Positions 44,333 through 52,881 of a DNA stretch of 64,000 nt are shown in pieces (within the stretch, counting starts at the first letter, position 1; each line of letters begins with the position of its first letter). Under the pieces are notes generated by a model, which had not been told where the DNA came from, made no database searches, and worked only from the letters and a program-made list of their open reading frames with translations. The position numbers were made by a program, and so were the translations under genes. The DNA is from CAVRZJ01 sp964594125 (lineage in GTDB: Bacteria; Acidobacteriota; Thermoanaerobaculia; Thermoanaerobaculales; Thermoanaerobaculaceae), in contig CAZQLL010000005.1 of assembly GCA_964594125.1 (NCBI GenBank), forward strand, positions 1 to 64,000. The letters are read 5' to 3'.

Positions 44333-45484
44333 ATGGGTAAGCTCGACCACAACCTCGACGCGTACCGGCTCGCGGCCACGGCGCTCGAGCGCCTGCGCGC
44401 CCTGATCCGCCGCCACCTGCACGCAACCCACGGCCCCGACTGGGAGACGGCCGCGCTGCCCGACGATCCGGCGCAGTTCCTCGCCCAGCGCCGCGCCCGG
44501 GAAAGCTCCGTGAAATGGAACCCGTCGTCTTCGACCGACCTCCTCGATTTCGCCGGTTTCTGCAACCTCTACGAGATCCTCAACACGCACCAGCGGCTGC
44601 GCGAAGGCTTCGCGCGTCTGGTACCCGAGCCGCAGGCGCTGCGCCTGCGGTTCCTCGAGCTCGACACGGTCCTCAACCGCATCGCCTACGCGCGGCCGAT
44701 CTCCGAGAGCGACATGGAGCTGCTGCTCGGCTTCGACGAGCGGCTCCGCCAGCTCGTGGCGGAGCTCGCACCCGATGCGGACGGCCCGGCAGGAGACGAC
44801 GACGCAGCGCCGCCGCGGACCGGGGCCGGGCGGCCCGCGCGGCAGGCAGGGCGCACGGCGGCCGCGAACGCCGCCGAGCCCGCGCTTCAGGCGCCTCCGC
44901 CGGCCCCGCCGGCGCAGCCGCCGGCACGCCCGCCCGACCCGGTCCCGGCCGCCGCGCCGCCACGCCACGCCGCCGCGCCCGAGGAGCACCCGTCCGAGCC
45001 CGCTCCGGCGCCCTCTCGCGAGCGGCCGGGGTCGGCGCGCGCCGCCGCGCCCCCGGCGGGCGGCCGGCGCCCGGCCGCCGCCGCCACGCCACCGCCGCAG
45101 GAGGAGCTTCCCGCGGTCGCCCCTCGGGAGCTGGAGGCCGCGCTGCGGCGAGGCGAGGACCGCACCGTTCTCTCCAGCCTCTACCAGGAGATCACCGCGC
45201 TCGCCGAGAGGTTGTGGAGCGACTCGGCCTCCGCGCGGGCGCCGATGTGGGAGATGGTGAGCGAGTCGACGTGGTACCGCGAGCGCTTTTCCGCACTGCG
45301 CTTGCGGGTGATCTCGAACTTCTACGATCTCCTGCGGGCGGTCCAGGACCGGCGGGCCGCCGGCGCTTCCCGCAGCGAGCTGCACGACTTCCTCAAGGAG
45401 CGCAACTTCGCCCAGGTGCTGATGGACCTGCGGGAGTTCTTCCGGCCCTACGTGGCGCCGCCGCGGCACGGACAGGCCGAATAG
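44333..45484 (+). CDS. Unknown protein: helical ends joined by a proline/alanine-rich linker
   Basis: 383 aa. Residues 1-145 are helical (LAATALERLRALIRRHL, DLLDFAGFCNLYEIL) and faintly recall Swt1-like HEPN domains. Residues about 146-260 are a disordered Pro/Ala linker. Residues 262-375 are helical again (LEAALRRGEDRTVLSSLYQE, FSALRLRVISNFYDLLRAV). No signal peptide or membrane segment is visible. Codon use is like its neighbours, so the gene is real. I do not recognise a function. Confidence 0.7.
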   Translation: MGKLDHNLDAYRLAATALERLRALIRRHLHATHGPDWETAALPDDPAQFLAQRRARESSVKWNPSSSTDLLDFAGFCNLYEILNTHQRLREGFARLVPEPQALRLRFLELDTVLNRIAYARPISESDMELLLGFDERLRQLVAELAPDADGPAGDDDAAPPRTGAGRPARQAGRTAAANAAEPALQAPPPAPPAQPPARPPDPVPAAAPPRHAAAPEEHPSEPAPAPSRERPGSARAAAPPAGGRRPAAAATPPPQEELPAVAPRELEAALRRGEDRTVLSSLYQEITALAERLWSDSASARAPMWEMVSESTWYRERFSALRLRVISNFYDLLRAVQDRRAAGASRSELHDFLKERNFAQVLMDLREFFRPYVAPPRHGQAE

Positions 45485-45512
45485 CAGCGCCGCGCTGCCG
45501 GCTGCGGCCGCG

Positions 45513-47413
45513 CTAGCCCGCGGGCTTCCGCCGGCGGCCGGGGACCGACGGCGGGCGCCGGGAGCGCGCGCTGGTCCGCCGGCGCGCGGGAAGCGGCTTC
45601 CTCGCGATGACCACAAAATCGCGCGGCCCGGACAACCACGTGTCGAGCCGCGAGGCGAGGTCGAACAGCGCTGCGGGTTGACCCGCGCGCGCCAGCGCCT
45701 GATCGGCCGGGAATGGCCGCATGAAGTCGGTCCTCACCACCTCGAGGCCGACGGCCTTCGCAGCGAACTCCACCGCCGAAGCGTGCACGGGGCTCTTGTG
45801 CGTCGGGTCGATCCAGAAGAGGCTGCCGCCGACCCGCAGCGTCTCCGGGTTGGGGCACTCGACGAGGAGCACGCCGCCGGCCTTGAGCACCCTCGCCGAC
45901 TCCTCGACCACCCGCATCCACGCCGCGGTAGGGAGGTGCTCGAGCACGTGAATCGCCACCACCGCGCCGACCGTCGCGGTGCCGAGGCCTTCAAGGTGCG
46001 CCAGCGCGTCGGCCTGCACCACGTCGAGGCCGCGGCGACGGCAGGCGCTCGCCATGGCCGCCTCGCAGTCGACGCCGCGCGCCTCGATCCCCGCGTCGCG
46101 GAGCGCCTCGAGCAGCTCGCCCCGGCCGGGGCCGAGCTCGAGCACCGGCTGGCAGGCACGCAGCACGTCAACGTACTCGCCCACCCGCTCCTTGATCTCC
46201 TCGGGTTGGCCGCGGAAATCCGTGATCAGGCGCAGCGACGCGCGCCGCATGGCCTCCGGTACGGCGAGCTCGGCGCTCGGATCGAGAGCGACGTGCAACG
46301 GTTCCTTGAGAGCCAGCCGTTCCGTCAGCCCGGCCACCTCCGCGACCTCCTCGCGCACCGCATCGAGCAGCGCGTCCGCCCGTGCCACCGCGGCGGGGAG
46401 GCGGCCGTCGCGCAGCTCCTCGGCGAGCGCCTGAACCCGTGACAGTGCCTCGTGCAGACCCGCAAGGTCCGCCTCGGTGCGCACCAGCCGCGCGTCCCGC
46501 ATACTCTCGAGCTCGCCCTGCAACGCCTCCAACGCTCGCTGCAGCCCCGCCAAACCCTCCTCGCTCTGCCGCAACCGCACGTCCCGCACACCCTCGAGCT
46601 CGCCCTGCAACGCCTCCAACCCCGCCTGCAACGACGCCGCGCTGCGCTCGACCGCCACCACCCGCTCGTCGCGCACTCCCGCCAGCTCCGCCTGCACCGC
46701 CTCCACCGCCCGGTGCANNNNNNNNNNNNNNNNNNNNNNNNNNNNNNNNNNNNNNNNNNNNNNNNNNNNNNNNNNNNNNNNNNNNNNNNNNNNNNNNNNN
46801 NNNNNNNNNNNNNNNNNCGCTCGTCGCGCACTCCCGCCAGCTCCGCCTGCACCGCCTCCACCGCCCGGTGCAGCTCGCCCAGATCCCTCTCGCTGCGCGG
46901 CAGCCGTGCGTCGCGCAGGGACTCGACCTCGGCTTGCAATGCGGCGAGCAGCCGGGCCGTCTCGCCGGCCAATGCGGCATGGTTGCGCTCGAGCCCGGGC
47001 ATGCGGTCGTCGCGAACGGCTTCGAACTCGGTGCGAGTGGCGAGGAAGGCGCCGCGCAGGTCGGCGACCTCGCCGGCGACCTGGTCGATGCGTGTCTCGA
47101 GGTGGACCTGCAGCGCCGCGTGCGATGCGCGCAGGGAGTTCACGACCGCAAGCGCCGCCTCGACGCGGCCGGCCGCGTCGGCGGTCATCCGCTGCGCCGA
47201 GTCGACGGTTGCGACCGCGGCCGCGATGCGCTGCTCCATCGTCCGGACCACGCCGTCGAGGCGGGCCGCCTCGCCGGCGGCGTGCGTCAGCTCGGGCCGC
47301 AGCAGCGGAACCACCCACCGCCGCAGCCGCAGCCACACCCAGCGCTTGACCCGCCCGCGCGGGCCGCTCTCGAGGTTGAGCTCACCCGCGGCCGGCGTCG
47401 GCGGGGCGCTCAC
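45513..47413 (-). CDS. Coiled-coil SAM-dependent methyltransferase, split by a scaffold gap
   Basis: The gene reads from ATG 47413 to 45513 but is interrupted by 100 N, and the two halves are in different frames as given. Identical 55-base ends flank the N run; overlapping them removes 155 bases and restores one frame of 581 codons. The N-terminal part is a coiled coil built of 29-residue repeats (units ending in GVRD, SMRD or SLRD). The C-terminal ~240 residues form a class I methyltransferase: VLELGPGRGELLEAL, GVDCE, VVAIHVLEHLP and LVECPNPETLRVGGSLFWID. Similar proteins act in surface-glycan synthesis; the substrate is unknown. Confidence 0.85.
46663..46717. repeat. 55-base contig end, left copy
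   Basis: Identical to 46818-46872. Both copies touch the N run, which suggests an unmerged k-mer overlap between two contigs rather than a biological duplication. Confidence 0.85.
46718..46817. other. Scaffold gap of exactly 100 N
   Basis: A run of 100 undetermined bases, the usual placeholder length for a gap of unknown size. It lies in the repeat-rich coiled-coil part of the methyltransferase gene. Confidence 0.99.
46818..46872. repeat. 55-base contig end, right copy
   Basis: Identical to 46663-46717; see the gap entry and the methyltransferase entry. Confidence 0.85.
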
Positions 47414-47419
47414 GTCGGG

Positions 47420-47881
47420 CTACGCCTGCTCCTCGCCGCCCTCGCGCTCGACGTGCAGCGTGATCGGCACGCGGACGTCGCGGTGGAGGTGGAGCTCGGC
47501 CGAGAACGTCCCGAGGCGCTTGATGTGGCCGCCGATTGCGATCTTCCGGCGGTCGATCTCGAAGCCATTCGCGGCGAGCGCCTCGGCGACGTCGGACGTC
47601 GTGACCGATCCGTACAGCGCGTCACCTTCGCCGGCGCGGCGGGTGAAGGTGAGCTCCAGGCCTGCCACCTGCGACGCGAGGGCTTCGGCGTGTCCCTTGG
47701 CCTTGGCCTCGTTCTGCGCCCAGCGCTTCTGCTCCTGCTGGAAGCGGGCCATGTTCGCCGGCGTCGCCTCATAGGCCAGTCCCTTGGGGACCAGGAAGTT
47801 GCGTGCAAACCCGGGCTTCACGACACAGATCGTGCCGCGATCCCCGAGGTGCTCCACGTGCTCGTTGAGGATCACCTTCAT
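47420..47881 (-). CDS. rplI: 50S ribosomal protein L9
   Basis: 153 aa from ATG 47879-47881. The N-terminal RNA-binding domain (MKVILNEHVEHLGDRGTICVV, KPGFARNFLVPKGLA) is joined by a long helix to the C-terminal domain (YGSVTTSDVAEALAANGFEID). The start overlaps the DUF2232 stop (ATGA). A longer in-frame ORF to 48646 is spurious. Confidence 0.97.
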   Translation of the reverse strand: MKVILNEHVEHLGDRGTICVVKPGFARNFLVPKGLAYEATPANMARFQQEQKRWAQNEAKAKGHAEALASQVAGLELTFTRRAGEGDALYGSVTTSDVAEALAANGFEIDRRKIAIGGHIKRLGTFSAELHLHRDVRVPITLHVEREGGEEQA

Positions 47882-48834
47882 ATCTCGTTCCCTCCGTCGT
47901 ACGCACCACCCCGCCTCAGGCGATAGAACGCATCCGTCAGTCCGAGCGCACAGAGCGCGAGCGCCACCGGGATCTGCAACGCGATCAAAGCCACCGCCAG
48001 CCGCACCCATCGGTTGGTGCCGAGGCGGCGCCCGAGGTAGAAGTGGATGATAGCCGTGCCATGCAGAAAATACAAGCCGAGGACGGTGGCGAAAAGGTTC
48101 GCCGCCAGCCACTTCGCCAGCGGCGGCGCCAGCACCCACCCGAGACCGCCGACGGCGAACGCCACCGGCAGCCACTCCTCGGAGGCGTAGAAGGCGAACG
48201 GCTCGCCCCCCCGCGGCACGCCGAGGAGCGGCAGCCGGGGGCGCAACCAGAGTGCCGCCGCGAGCACGTACATGGCGACGAACGCCGGAGCGAGGTACGC
48301 CGAGAGCTCGACCCCCTGCGCCAGGAGGTCGGCAGTGCCGGCGCCGCCGCCAAGACTGCCGAACGCCTTCACGCTTTCCTCGAGCGCACCGCGCAGGCTC
48401 GCCGCGATCGCTGCGGCCGGGTGCTCGGGCAGGAAAAGTGCGGTAGCGAAGGCGGCCGCAGCCGCGAGTGCGCTTCCGGCGATCCCCGCCGCCCACCGGC
48501 CCGTCGGCCAGGGGTGGCGCGCCCAGAGCTCGCACGCCACTGCCGGCAGCACCGCGATGAGCATGTAGGCAAGCAGGACAGCGGCGAGCGGCGTGCTCTT
48601 CCAGTACAGGGCCGCGCCGGCGACGGCCACGGCAACCCAGCCCCACCCGAGGATCGATGGCCGGCCGCCGGCCCCCAGGTGCACGAGCGGAACCGGCGCG
48701 AGCAGCGCCATGACGGCGCCCAGAACGGGCACGAAAGCGAGGCTCGCCAGCGCCGCGAACGACAACACCCCAGCGACCGCCGGCCCGGCGGGAAGGCGGC
48801 GGAGATACCCCTCGCTCGCAGGTTCAGCCACCAT
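47878..48834 (-). CDS. DUF2232 membrane protein (YybS-like)
   Basis: 318 aa with about eight membrane helices. The position between rpsR and rplI is typical for DUF2232 proteins in several phyla. Segments ESVKAFGSLGGG, LAQGVELSAYLAPAFVAMYVL and NLFATVLGLYFLHGTAIIHFYL fit the family. The function is unknown. Confidence 0.8.
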   Translation of the reverse strand: MVAEPASEGYLRRLPAGPAVAGVLSFAALASLAFVPVLGAVMALLAPVPLVHLGAGGRPSILGWGWVAVAVAGAALYWKSTPLAAVLLAYMLIAVLPAVACELWARHPWPTGRWAAGIAGSALAAAAAFATALFLPEHPAAAIAASLRGALEESVKAFGSLGGGAGTADLLAQGVELSAYLAPAFVAMYVLAAALWLRPRLPLLGVPRGGEPFAFYASEEWLPVAFAVGGLGWVLAPPLAKWLAANLFATVLGLYFLHGTAIIHFYLGRRLGTNRWVRLAVALIALQIPVALALCALGLTDAFYRLRRGGAYDGGNEI

Positions 48835-48849
48835 GAGGCGGCTCGAGCA

Positions 48850-49080
48850 TCAGTCCCCGACGTAGGGGAGGAGCGCCATGTGGCGCGCGCGCTTGATCGC
48901 CCGCGTGAGCTTGCGCTGGTAGATCGGATTCGTTCCCGACACCCGCCGCGGCAGAATCTTGCCCGAGACCGGCGTGTACTGGCGCAGCAGGTCGATGTCC
49001 TTGTAATCGATGTACTCGATGCCCTCGGCGGTGAACTTGCAGACCTTCTTGCGCTTGACGTAGAACTTCTTCTTGGGCAT
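48850..49080 (-). CDS. rpsR: 30S ribosomal protein S18
   Basis: 76 aa; contains EYIDYKDIDLLRQYTPVSGKI, RRVSGTNPIYQRKLTRAIKRAR and HMALLPYV, all typical of S18. Only one Cys remains, so it is the zinc-free form. It starts 1 base after rpsF, with AGGAGGCCTGAG as ribosome-binding site. Confidence 0.98.
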   Translation of the reverse strand: MPKKKFYVKRKKVCKFTAEGIEYIDYKDIDLLRQYTPVSGKILPRRVSGTNPIYQRKLTRAIKRARHMALLPYVGD

Positions 49081-49081
49081 C

Positions 49082-49480
49082 TCAGGCCTCCTGCGCAGGG
49101 GCGGCGCCGCCGGCGGCCTGCTTGGCTGCGGCCTCGGCCTTGCGGGCCTTCGCCAGCTTGCGCCGCTGGTCCATCTTGCGGCTGCGCTGCAGCTCGCGGT
49201 CGAGGTTGAGGTTCAGGTAGCGCACCACCTGGTCCGACAACCGGAGCCGGTACTCCAAAGGCTTGATCACCGTGCCTGGGCCTTCGTACTGCCAGAAGAC
49301 GTAGAAGCCCTCGCGCTTGTGGTCGATCTGGTAGGCGAGCGCCCTCCGACCCCAGACGTCTTCCTTGGTGATTGTGGCGCCCTCGGCGGTGAGGAGCTGC
49401 CGGATCTCGCCGAGGAACGCCTCGCGCTCCTCCGATTCGAGCTCCGAGCTCAGAAGCAAACCCAACTCGTACAGTGGCAT
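49082..49480 (-). CDS. rpsF: 30S ribosomal protein S6
   Basis: 132 aa. YELGLLLSSELESEE, WGRRALAYQIDHKREGFYVFW and LRLSDQVVRYLNLN are S6 segments; the C-terminal tail is Ala/Lys-rich. AAGGAGGG precedes the ATG. No ssb gene lies between rpsF and rpsR, unlike in Firmicutes. Confidence 0.97.
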   Translation of the reverse strand: MPLYELGLLLSSELESEEREAFLGEIRQLLTAEGATITKEDVWGRRALAYQIDHKREGFYVFWQYEGPGTVIKPLEYRLRLSDQVVRYLNLNLDRELQRSRKMDQRRKLAKARKAEAAAKQAAGGAAPAQEA

Positions 49481-50265
49481 CGAGCCCTCCTTGTGGCCTG
49501 CGGCCCCCGCATCGAGGCGGGAGCAAGGATGCCCGCGACACGCGCGGAAGGGGCATTCTACGAGAGCGGGAGCGGAAAGGCAAGATCAAGCGATGGCCAC
49601 CATTGCAGGGGAGGTCCCGCGACGTCGCATTGCGCGCCGGAGGGAATCCGGCGCCTCCACCCCTTGAGCACCGGCGGCCCCGCCGGGTTGCCGGACCGCT
49701 GCGGCTTCCGAGTGTTGACCGCCACGCGAACCTGAGGGAACTTCACACGCGCCGGGATCGGGCATCAGCAGCATCATCCGCGCCGAAGGCGCGCATGAGT
49801 CTACGGCGAGACGCAGCTGCAAGGACCCATGCATCGACGGTGTGCCGTCTCGGCATCTGACGAGTGCCAGCCATGCTGCATGCGGGAGTGAACGTCCACG
49901 GTTCGCGGCGGCGCCCGGCCAAGCTCACTCGGAGCTTGTGAAGATACCCCTTCACGAGCTCCGACTATCTCATCGGGGGAGGGCGTCCACCCTACTTTTC
50001 GCCCGCGAAGCATGTTCGCGGATTTCACCCCACCCCCGCGCCTCACCAATGACGGCGAGGCGCGCTATGAGCTTGCGATTTCTTCACAAGCTCTCACTTC
50101 TCCGATGTCGACACCACCGGGCATTCGCGCGCGCCGCGACGCCTCCCGGCCGCAGCGAGGCACCGCGGTTCGCTCCTCGACCCCCGCGCGGCGCCCCGTG
50201 TTGCTCGCAGCCGATCAATCGGTCGAGGCCCGACACAGCGCGCGCGGGAGCTCGAGAGAAGCCGA
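49481..50265. other. 785-base gap between pth and rpsF without a protein gene
   Basis: Neighbouring genes in this minus-strand run are 0-20 bases apart, so this gap is exceptional. Short ORFs on both strands lack protein-like composition and recognisable motifs. The part 49931-50093 is unusually rich in hairpins (see the next entry). The remainder (49481-49930 and 50094-50265) contains short palindromes only. Confidence 0.6.
49931..50093 (-). ncRNA. Candidate structured RNA: chain of four to five hairpins
   Basis: Hairpins: 49931-49943 with 49950-49962 (13 bp, one G-T pair); 50003-50009 with 50015-50021 (7 bp, loop GCATG); 50037-50044 with 50057-50064 (8 bp); 50069-50075 with 50087-50093 (7 bp). 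CCGA/TCGG at 49961-49976 offers an alternative small stem. On the minus strand a G-rich stretch (about 50023-50035) can pair with CCCTCCCCC (about 49974-49986), a possible pseudoknot. Outer stems share GAGCTTGTGAAG-like sequence. The strand is inferred from the flanking operon. It could be a mobile-element-derived RNA, possibly of the HEARO/OMEGA type; that name is a guess. Confidence 0.45.
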
Positions 50266-50847
50266 TCAGGGCTCGGGGGGCCGCTCGCTGGCGTTGAAGC
50301 GCGTGGCGGCCCGGGGAATGCCCAGGCGCAGCGCCTCCTCCACGCAGTCCGCGGCGCGCGCGACCATCGCCTCGACAGCGGCGCGCTCCTCGGCATCGAA
50401 CGGCGCCAGGACGTAGTCGGCGAGGTCACGCCACGGGTTCGCTCCGCGGATCCCGAGGCGCAGGCGCGGGAACCCTTCGCCGACGTGCTCCACGATCGAG
50501 CGGAGGCCGTTGTGGCTTCCCGGCCCGCCGGAGGCCCGCAACCTGAGCTGCCCGAGCGGCAGCTCGACGTCGTCCACCACCACGAGGACCTGCTCCGGGA
50601 GCAGCGCCTCGCCGCGGCACAGGGTGGCGAACGCCTCTCCAGAGAGGTTCATGAACGTCTGCGGCCTGGCCAAGAGCAGCGACGCGCCGCGCGGGCGGCG
50701 CGCCACCAGGGACCGGTACTCGTGGGTCCACGTCGCCGCACGCAGGCGGCGCGCCAGCTCCTCGACGACGCGGGAACCGACGTTGTGCCGCGTCGCGGCG
50801 TATTCGGGGCCGGGATTCCCGAGTCCGACGACCGCCGCGATCGCCAT
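50266..50847 (-). CDS. pth: Peptidyl-tRNA hydrolase
   Basis: 193 aa. The start VVGLGNPGPEYAATRHNVG contains the catalytic His and Asn; RPQTFMNLSGEA, VDDVELPLGQLRLRASGG and GSHNGLRSI complete the active site. It releases peptides from prematurely dropped tRNA. It is 9 bases after rplY. Confidence 0.97.
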   Translation of the reverse strand: MAIAAVVGLGNPGPEYAATRHNVGSRVVEELARRLRAATWTHEYRSLVARRPRGASLLLARPQTFMNLSGEAFATLCRGEALLPEQVLVVVDDVELPLGQLRLRASGGPGSHNGLRSIVEHVGEGFPRLRLGIRGANPWRDLADYVLAPFDAEERAAVEAMVARAADCVEEALRLGIPRAATRFNASERPPEP

Positions 50848-50856
50848 CGCCCGACG

Positions 50857-51522
50857 CTACTCCTCGGACTCCTCCTCGGCGGCCTTGCCGCGGCGGATGA
50901 CCTCCGGCTCGGCGCCCTCCTCCACCGGCGCGGCGGCCGCCGCCGGCTCCGCCTCCGCCTTCGCGCCGTGCGCCGCGATCGCGACGATCAGCTTGTTCGG
51001 ATCGTCGATGAGCCTGGCGCCTTCGGGCAGCGGGAGCTGCGACGCGATGACATGGTCGCCGACATCGAGGGCGGAGATGTCGATCACGAGCGACGAGGGG
51101 ATCGACTCGGCGGCGCACTCGATGTGCAGCGAGCGCGACAGCCAGTCGAGGAACCCGCCGCCCTTCACCCCGATCGACTCGCCCTCGAGCGCGATCGGCA
51201 CCTCGACCTTCAGGCGCTGCCCCTTCATCACGCGGATGAAGTCGAGGTGGATGTACTGCCGCGTCAGGGGGTCGATCTGCGCGTCGCGCAGCATCGCCTG
51301 CCGCTCCTGCTTGGTGCCCTTCATCTTGAGAAGGAACACGGTATTGCGGCCCTTCTCCTGGCGCAGCAGCTCGGTGACCGCATGGCGGTCGATGCTCACC
51401 GGAACCGACTCCTTGCCGCCGCCGTACACCACCGCGGGGATCGTCCCTTGTCGGCGCAGCTTGCGGTTGTGACCCTTGCCCGTGGAGCTCCGGCGCTCCA
51501 CCTCGATCACGAGCTCTTCCAT
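50857..51522 (-). CDS. rplY: 50S ribosomal protein L25/general stress protein Ctc
   Basis: 221 aa from ATG 51520-51522 with GGAGGTG upstream. The L25 domain (GKGHNRKLRRQGTIPAVVYG, YIHLDFIRV) is followed by a TL5-type C-terminal domain (FLDWLSRSLHIECAAESIPSSL) and an acidic tail. It binds 5S rRNA. The ORF reading on to 52488 overlaps prs and is false. Confidence 0.96.
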   Translation of the reverse strand: MEELVIEVERRSSTGKGHNRKLRRQGTIPAVVYGGGKESVPVSIDRHAVTELLRQEKGRNTVFLLKMKGTKQERQAMLRDAQIDPLTRQYIHLDFIRVMKGQRLKVEVPIALEGESIGVKGGGFLDWLSRSLHIECAAESIPSSLVIDISALDVGDHVIASQLPLPEGARLIDDPNKLIVAIAAHGAKAEAEPAAAAAPVEEGAEPEVIRRGKAAEEESEE

Positions 51523-51580
51523 GGACGCACCTCCACCTCGCGGCGCTCCGCGAAGGGCACGAACTGTACCACAAGTGCAG

Positions 51581-51728
51581 GCGAAAGGCGAAAAGCGGGA
51601 CGCGGGAACGCTGGAGGACGGCCGGACCGGGGTCGGCGTGCATGGGCAGCGGTCCGCACGCTCCGGGCGCGTCACCCTTGCCGCTTCTTCCTGTCGCCTC
51701 CCGCCTCTCGCCCTTCGCCCGCTTCCTA
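51581..51728. repeat. Inverted heptamer arrays between prs and rplY
   Basis: The left arm (51581-51608) has GCGAAAG/GCGGGAC units at 7-bp spacing. The right arm (about 51671-51728) has CGCCTCC/CGCCCTT-type units that end in the prs stop codon. The arms are largely complementary. Confidence 0.7.
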
Positions 51729-52673
51729 CACGAACAGGCTGGAGACCGACTTCGCCTCGTGAATGCGGCGGATCGCCTCGCCGAGCAGCTCGGCCACCGA
51801 GAGCTGGCGGATCTTCGCGCAGGCGCGCGCGTTCGCGTTGAGCGGGATGGTGTCGGTGACGATCACCTCGCGGACCGCCGACGCCTCGATGCGGTCCACC
51901 GCCGGGCCGGAGAGCACCGGGTGCACGCCCGCGGCAAGCACGCTGGCGGCGCCGCGATCGGCGAGCACGGCAGCGGTCTTCACCAGAGTCCCGGCCGTGT
52001 CGATGATGTCGTCGACGACGACGCAATTCTTGCCGTCCACGTCGCCGATGATGTTCATCACCTCGGCGTGATTCGGGCTGGTGCGCCGCTTGTCGACGAT
52101 CGCCAGGCCGGCGCCGAGGCGCTTGGCGAAGGCGCGCGCGCGCTCGACGCCGCCGGCGTCGGGCGAAACCATCACCAGATTCGGCAGGGCGAGGCGCCGC
52201 AGCTCCTCGATCAGCACCGGCGCCGCGAACAGGTGGTCGACCGGGATGTTGAAAAAGCCCTGGATCTGGGCCGCGTGGAGGTCCATGGTGAGGATTCGCA
52301 TGGCGCCCGCCGAGGTGAGGAGGTCGCACACCAGCTTTGCGGTAATCGGCACCCGCGGCCGGTCCTTGCGGTCCTGGCGGCCATAGCCGAGATAGGGGAT
52401 CACCGCGGTGACGCGGTTGGCTGAGGAGCGCTTGCACGCGTCGAGGATGATCAGCAGCTCCATCAGGTTGTCGTTGACCGGCGGGCACGTGGGCTGCACG
52501 ATGAAGACGTCGCCGCCGCGCACGTTCTCCTCGATCTGGCAGTAGTTCTCGCCGTCCGAGAAGTTGTACAGCTTCGCGCTCCCCTCGGGGATCTGCAGGT
52601 AGTCGCAGATGCGCTCGGTCAGCGCCGGATGGGCGCGGCCGGAAAAAACCACCAGGGGAAGCTGCTCATGCAT
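51726..52673 (-). CDS. prs: Ribose-phosphate pyrophosphokinase (PRPP synthetase)
   Basis: 315 aa from ATG 52671-52673 with GGAGGGG upstream. Motifs: FSDGENYCQIEENVRG, the ATP-binding YLGYGRQDRKDRPRVPI, MDLHAAQIQGFFNIPVDHL and the PRPP loop VVVDDIIDTAGTL. It makes PRPP for nucleotides, His and Trp. It follows spoVG and tRNA-Gln in the conserved ispE-prs-rplY-pth order. Confidence 0.97.
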   Translation of the reverse strand: MHEQLPLVVFSGRAHPALTERICDYLQIPEGSAKLYNFSDGENYCQIEENVRGGDVFIVQPTCPPVNDNLMELLIILDACKRSSANRVTAVIPYLGYGRQDRKDRPRVPITAKLVCDLLTSAGAMRILTMDLHAAQIQGFFNIPVDHLFAAPVLIEELRRLALPNLVMVSPDAGGVERARAFAKRLGAGLAIVDKRRTSPNHAEVMNIIGDVDGKNCVVVDDIIDTAGTLVKTAAVLADRGAASVLAAGVHPVLSGPAVDRIEASAVREVIVTDTIPLNANARACAKIRQLSVAELLGEAIRRIHEAKSVSSLFV

Positions 52674-52745
52674 TCTCACCCCTCCCTCGCGCGCGCCGGC
52701 GGGGCGGCCCCGAGCCGCACCGGCCGGCCGGGATCGCCCCGGCGT

Positions 52746-52821
52746 TGGCTGGGGCGGCAGGACTCGAACCTGCACATGCGGGATCCAAAGTCCCGTGGCT
52801 TACCCATTTGCCGACGCCCCA
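52746..52821 (-). tRNA. tRNA-Gln (anticodon TTG)
   Basis: 76-base cloverleaf on the minus strand. The acceptor TGGGGCG pairs with CGCCCCA, the discriminator is G, the anticodon loop is CTTTGGA, the T-arm is GGTTCGAGTCC and CCA is encoded. It lies between spoVG and prs, a common position. Confidence 0.96.
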
Positions 52822-52881
52822 AGACGGGGCCGAGTCTAGTCCGCCGCAGCGGCGCTGTCCAGGCGGAACCCCGCAGGCCGC

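Noticed and set aside
43527..44426. 299-codon minus-strand ORF opposite the ccmF end
   Set aside because: It is a GC-driven shadow of ccmF, with low-complexity Arg/Ala/Gly translation.
46440..47000. Possible CRISPR array or satellite because of near-identical DNA repeats
   Set aside because: The 87-base units are contiguous, in frame and code for a coiled coil; there are no spacers.
49474..49860. 128-codon plus-strand ORF between rpsF and pth
   Set aside because: The translation is Arg-rich without domain-like composition, and it starts within the rpsF gene on the other strand.
49801..50049. Minus-strand short ORFs covering the hairpin region
   Set aside because: They span palindromic DNA, have no ribosome-binding site, and several frames are equally open because of the high GC.
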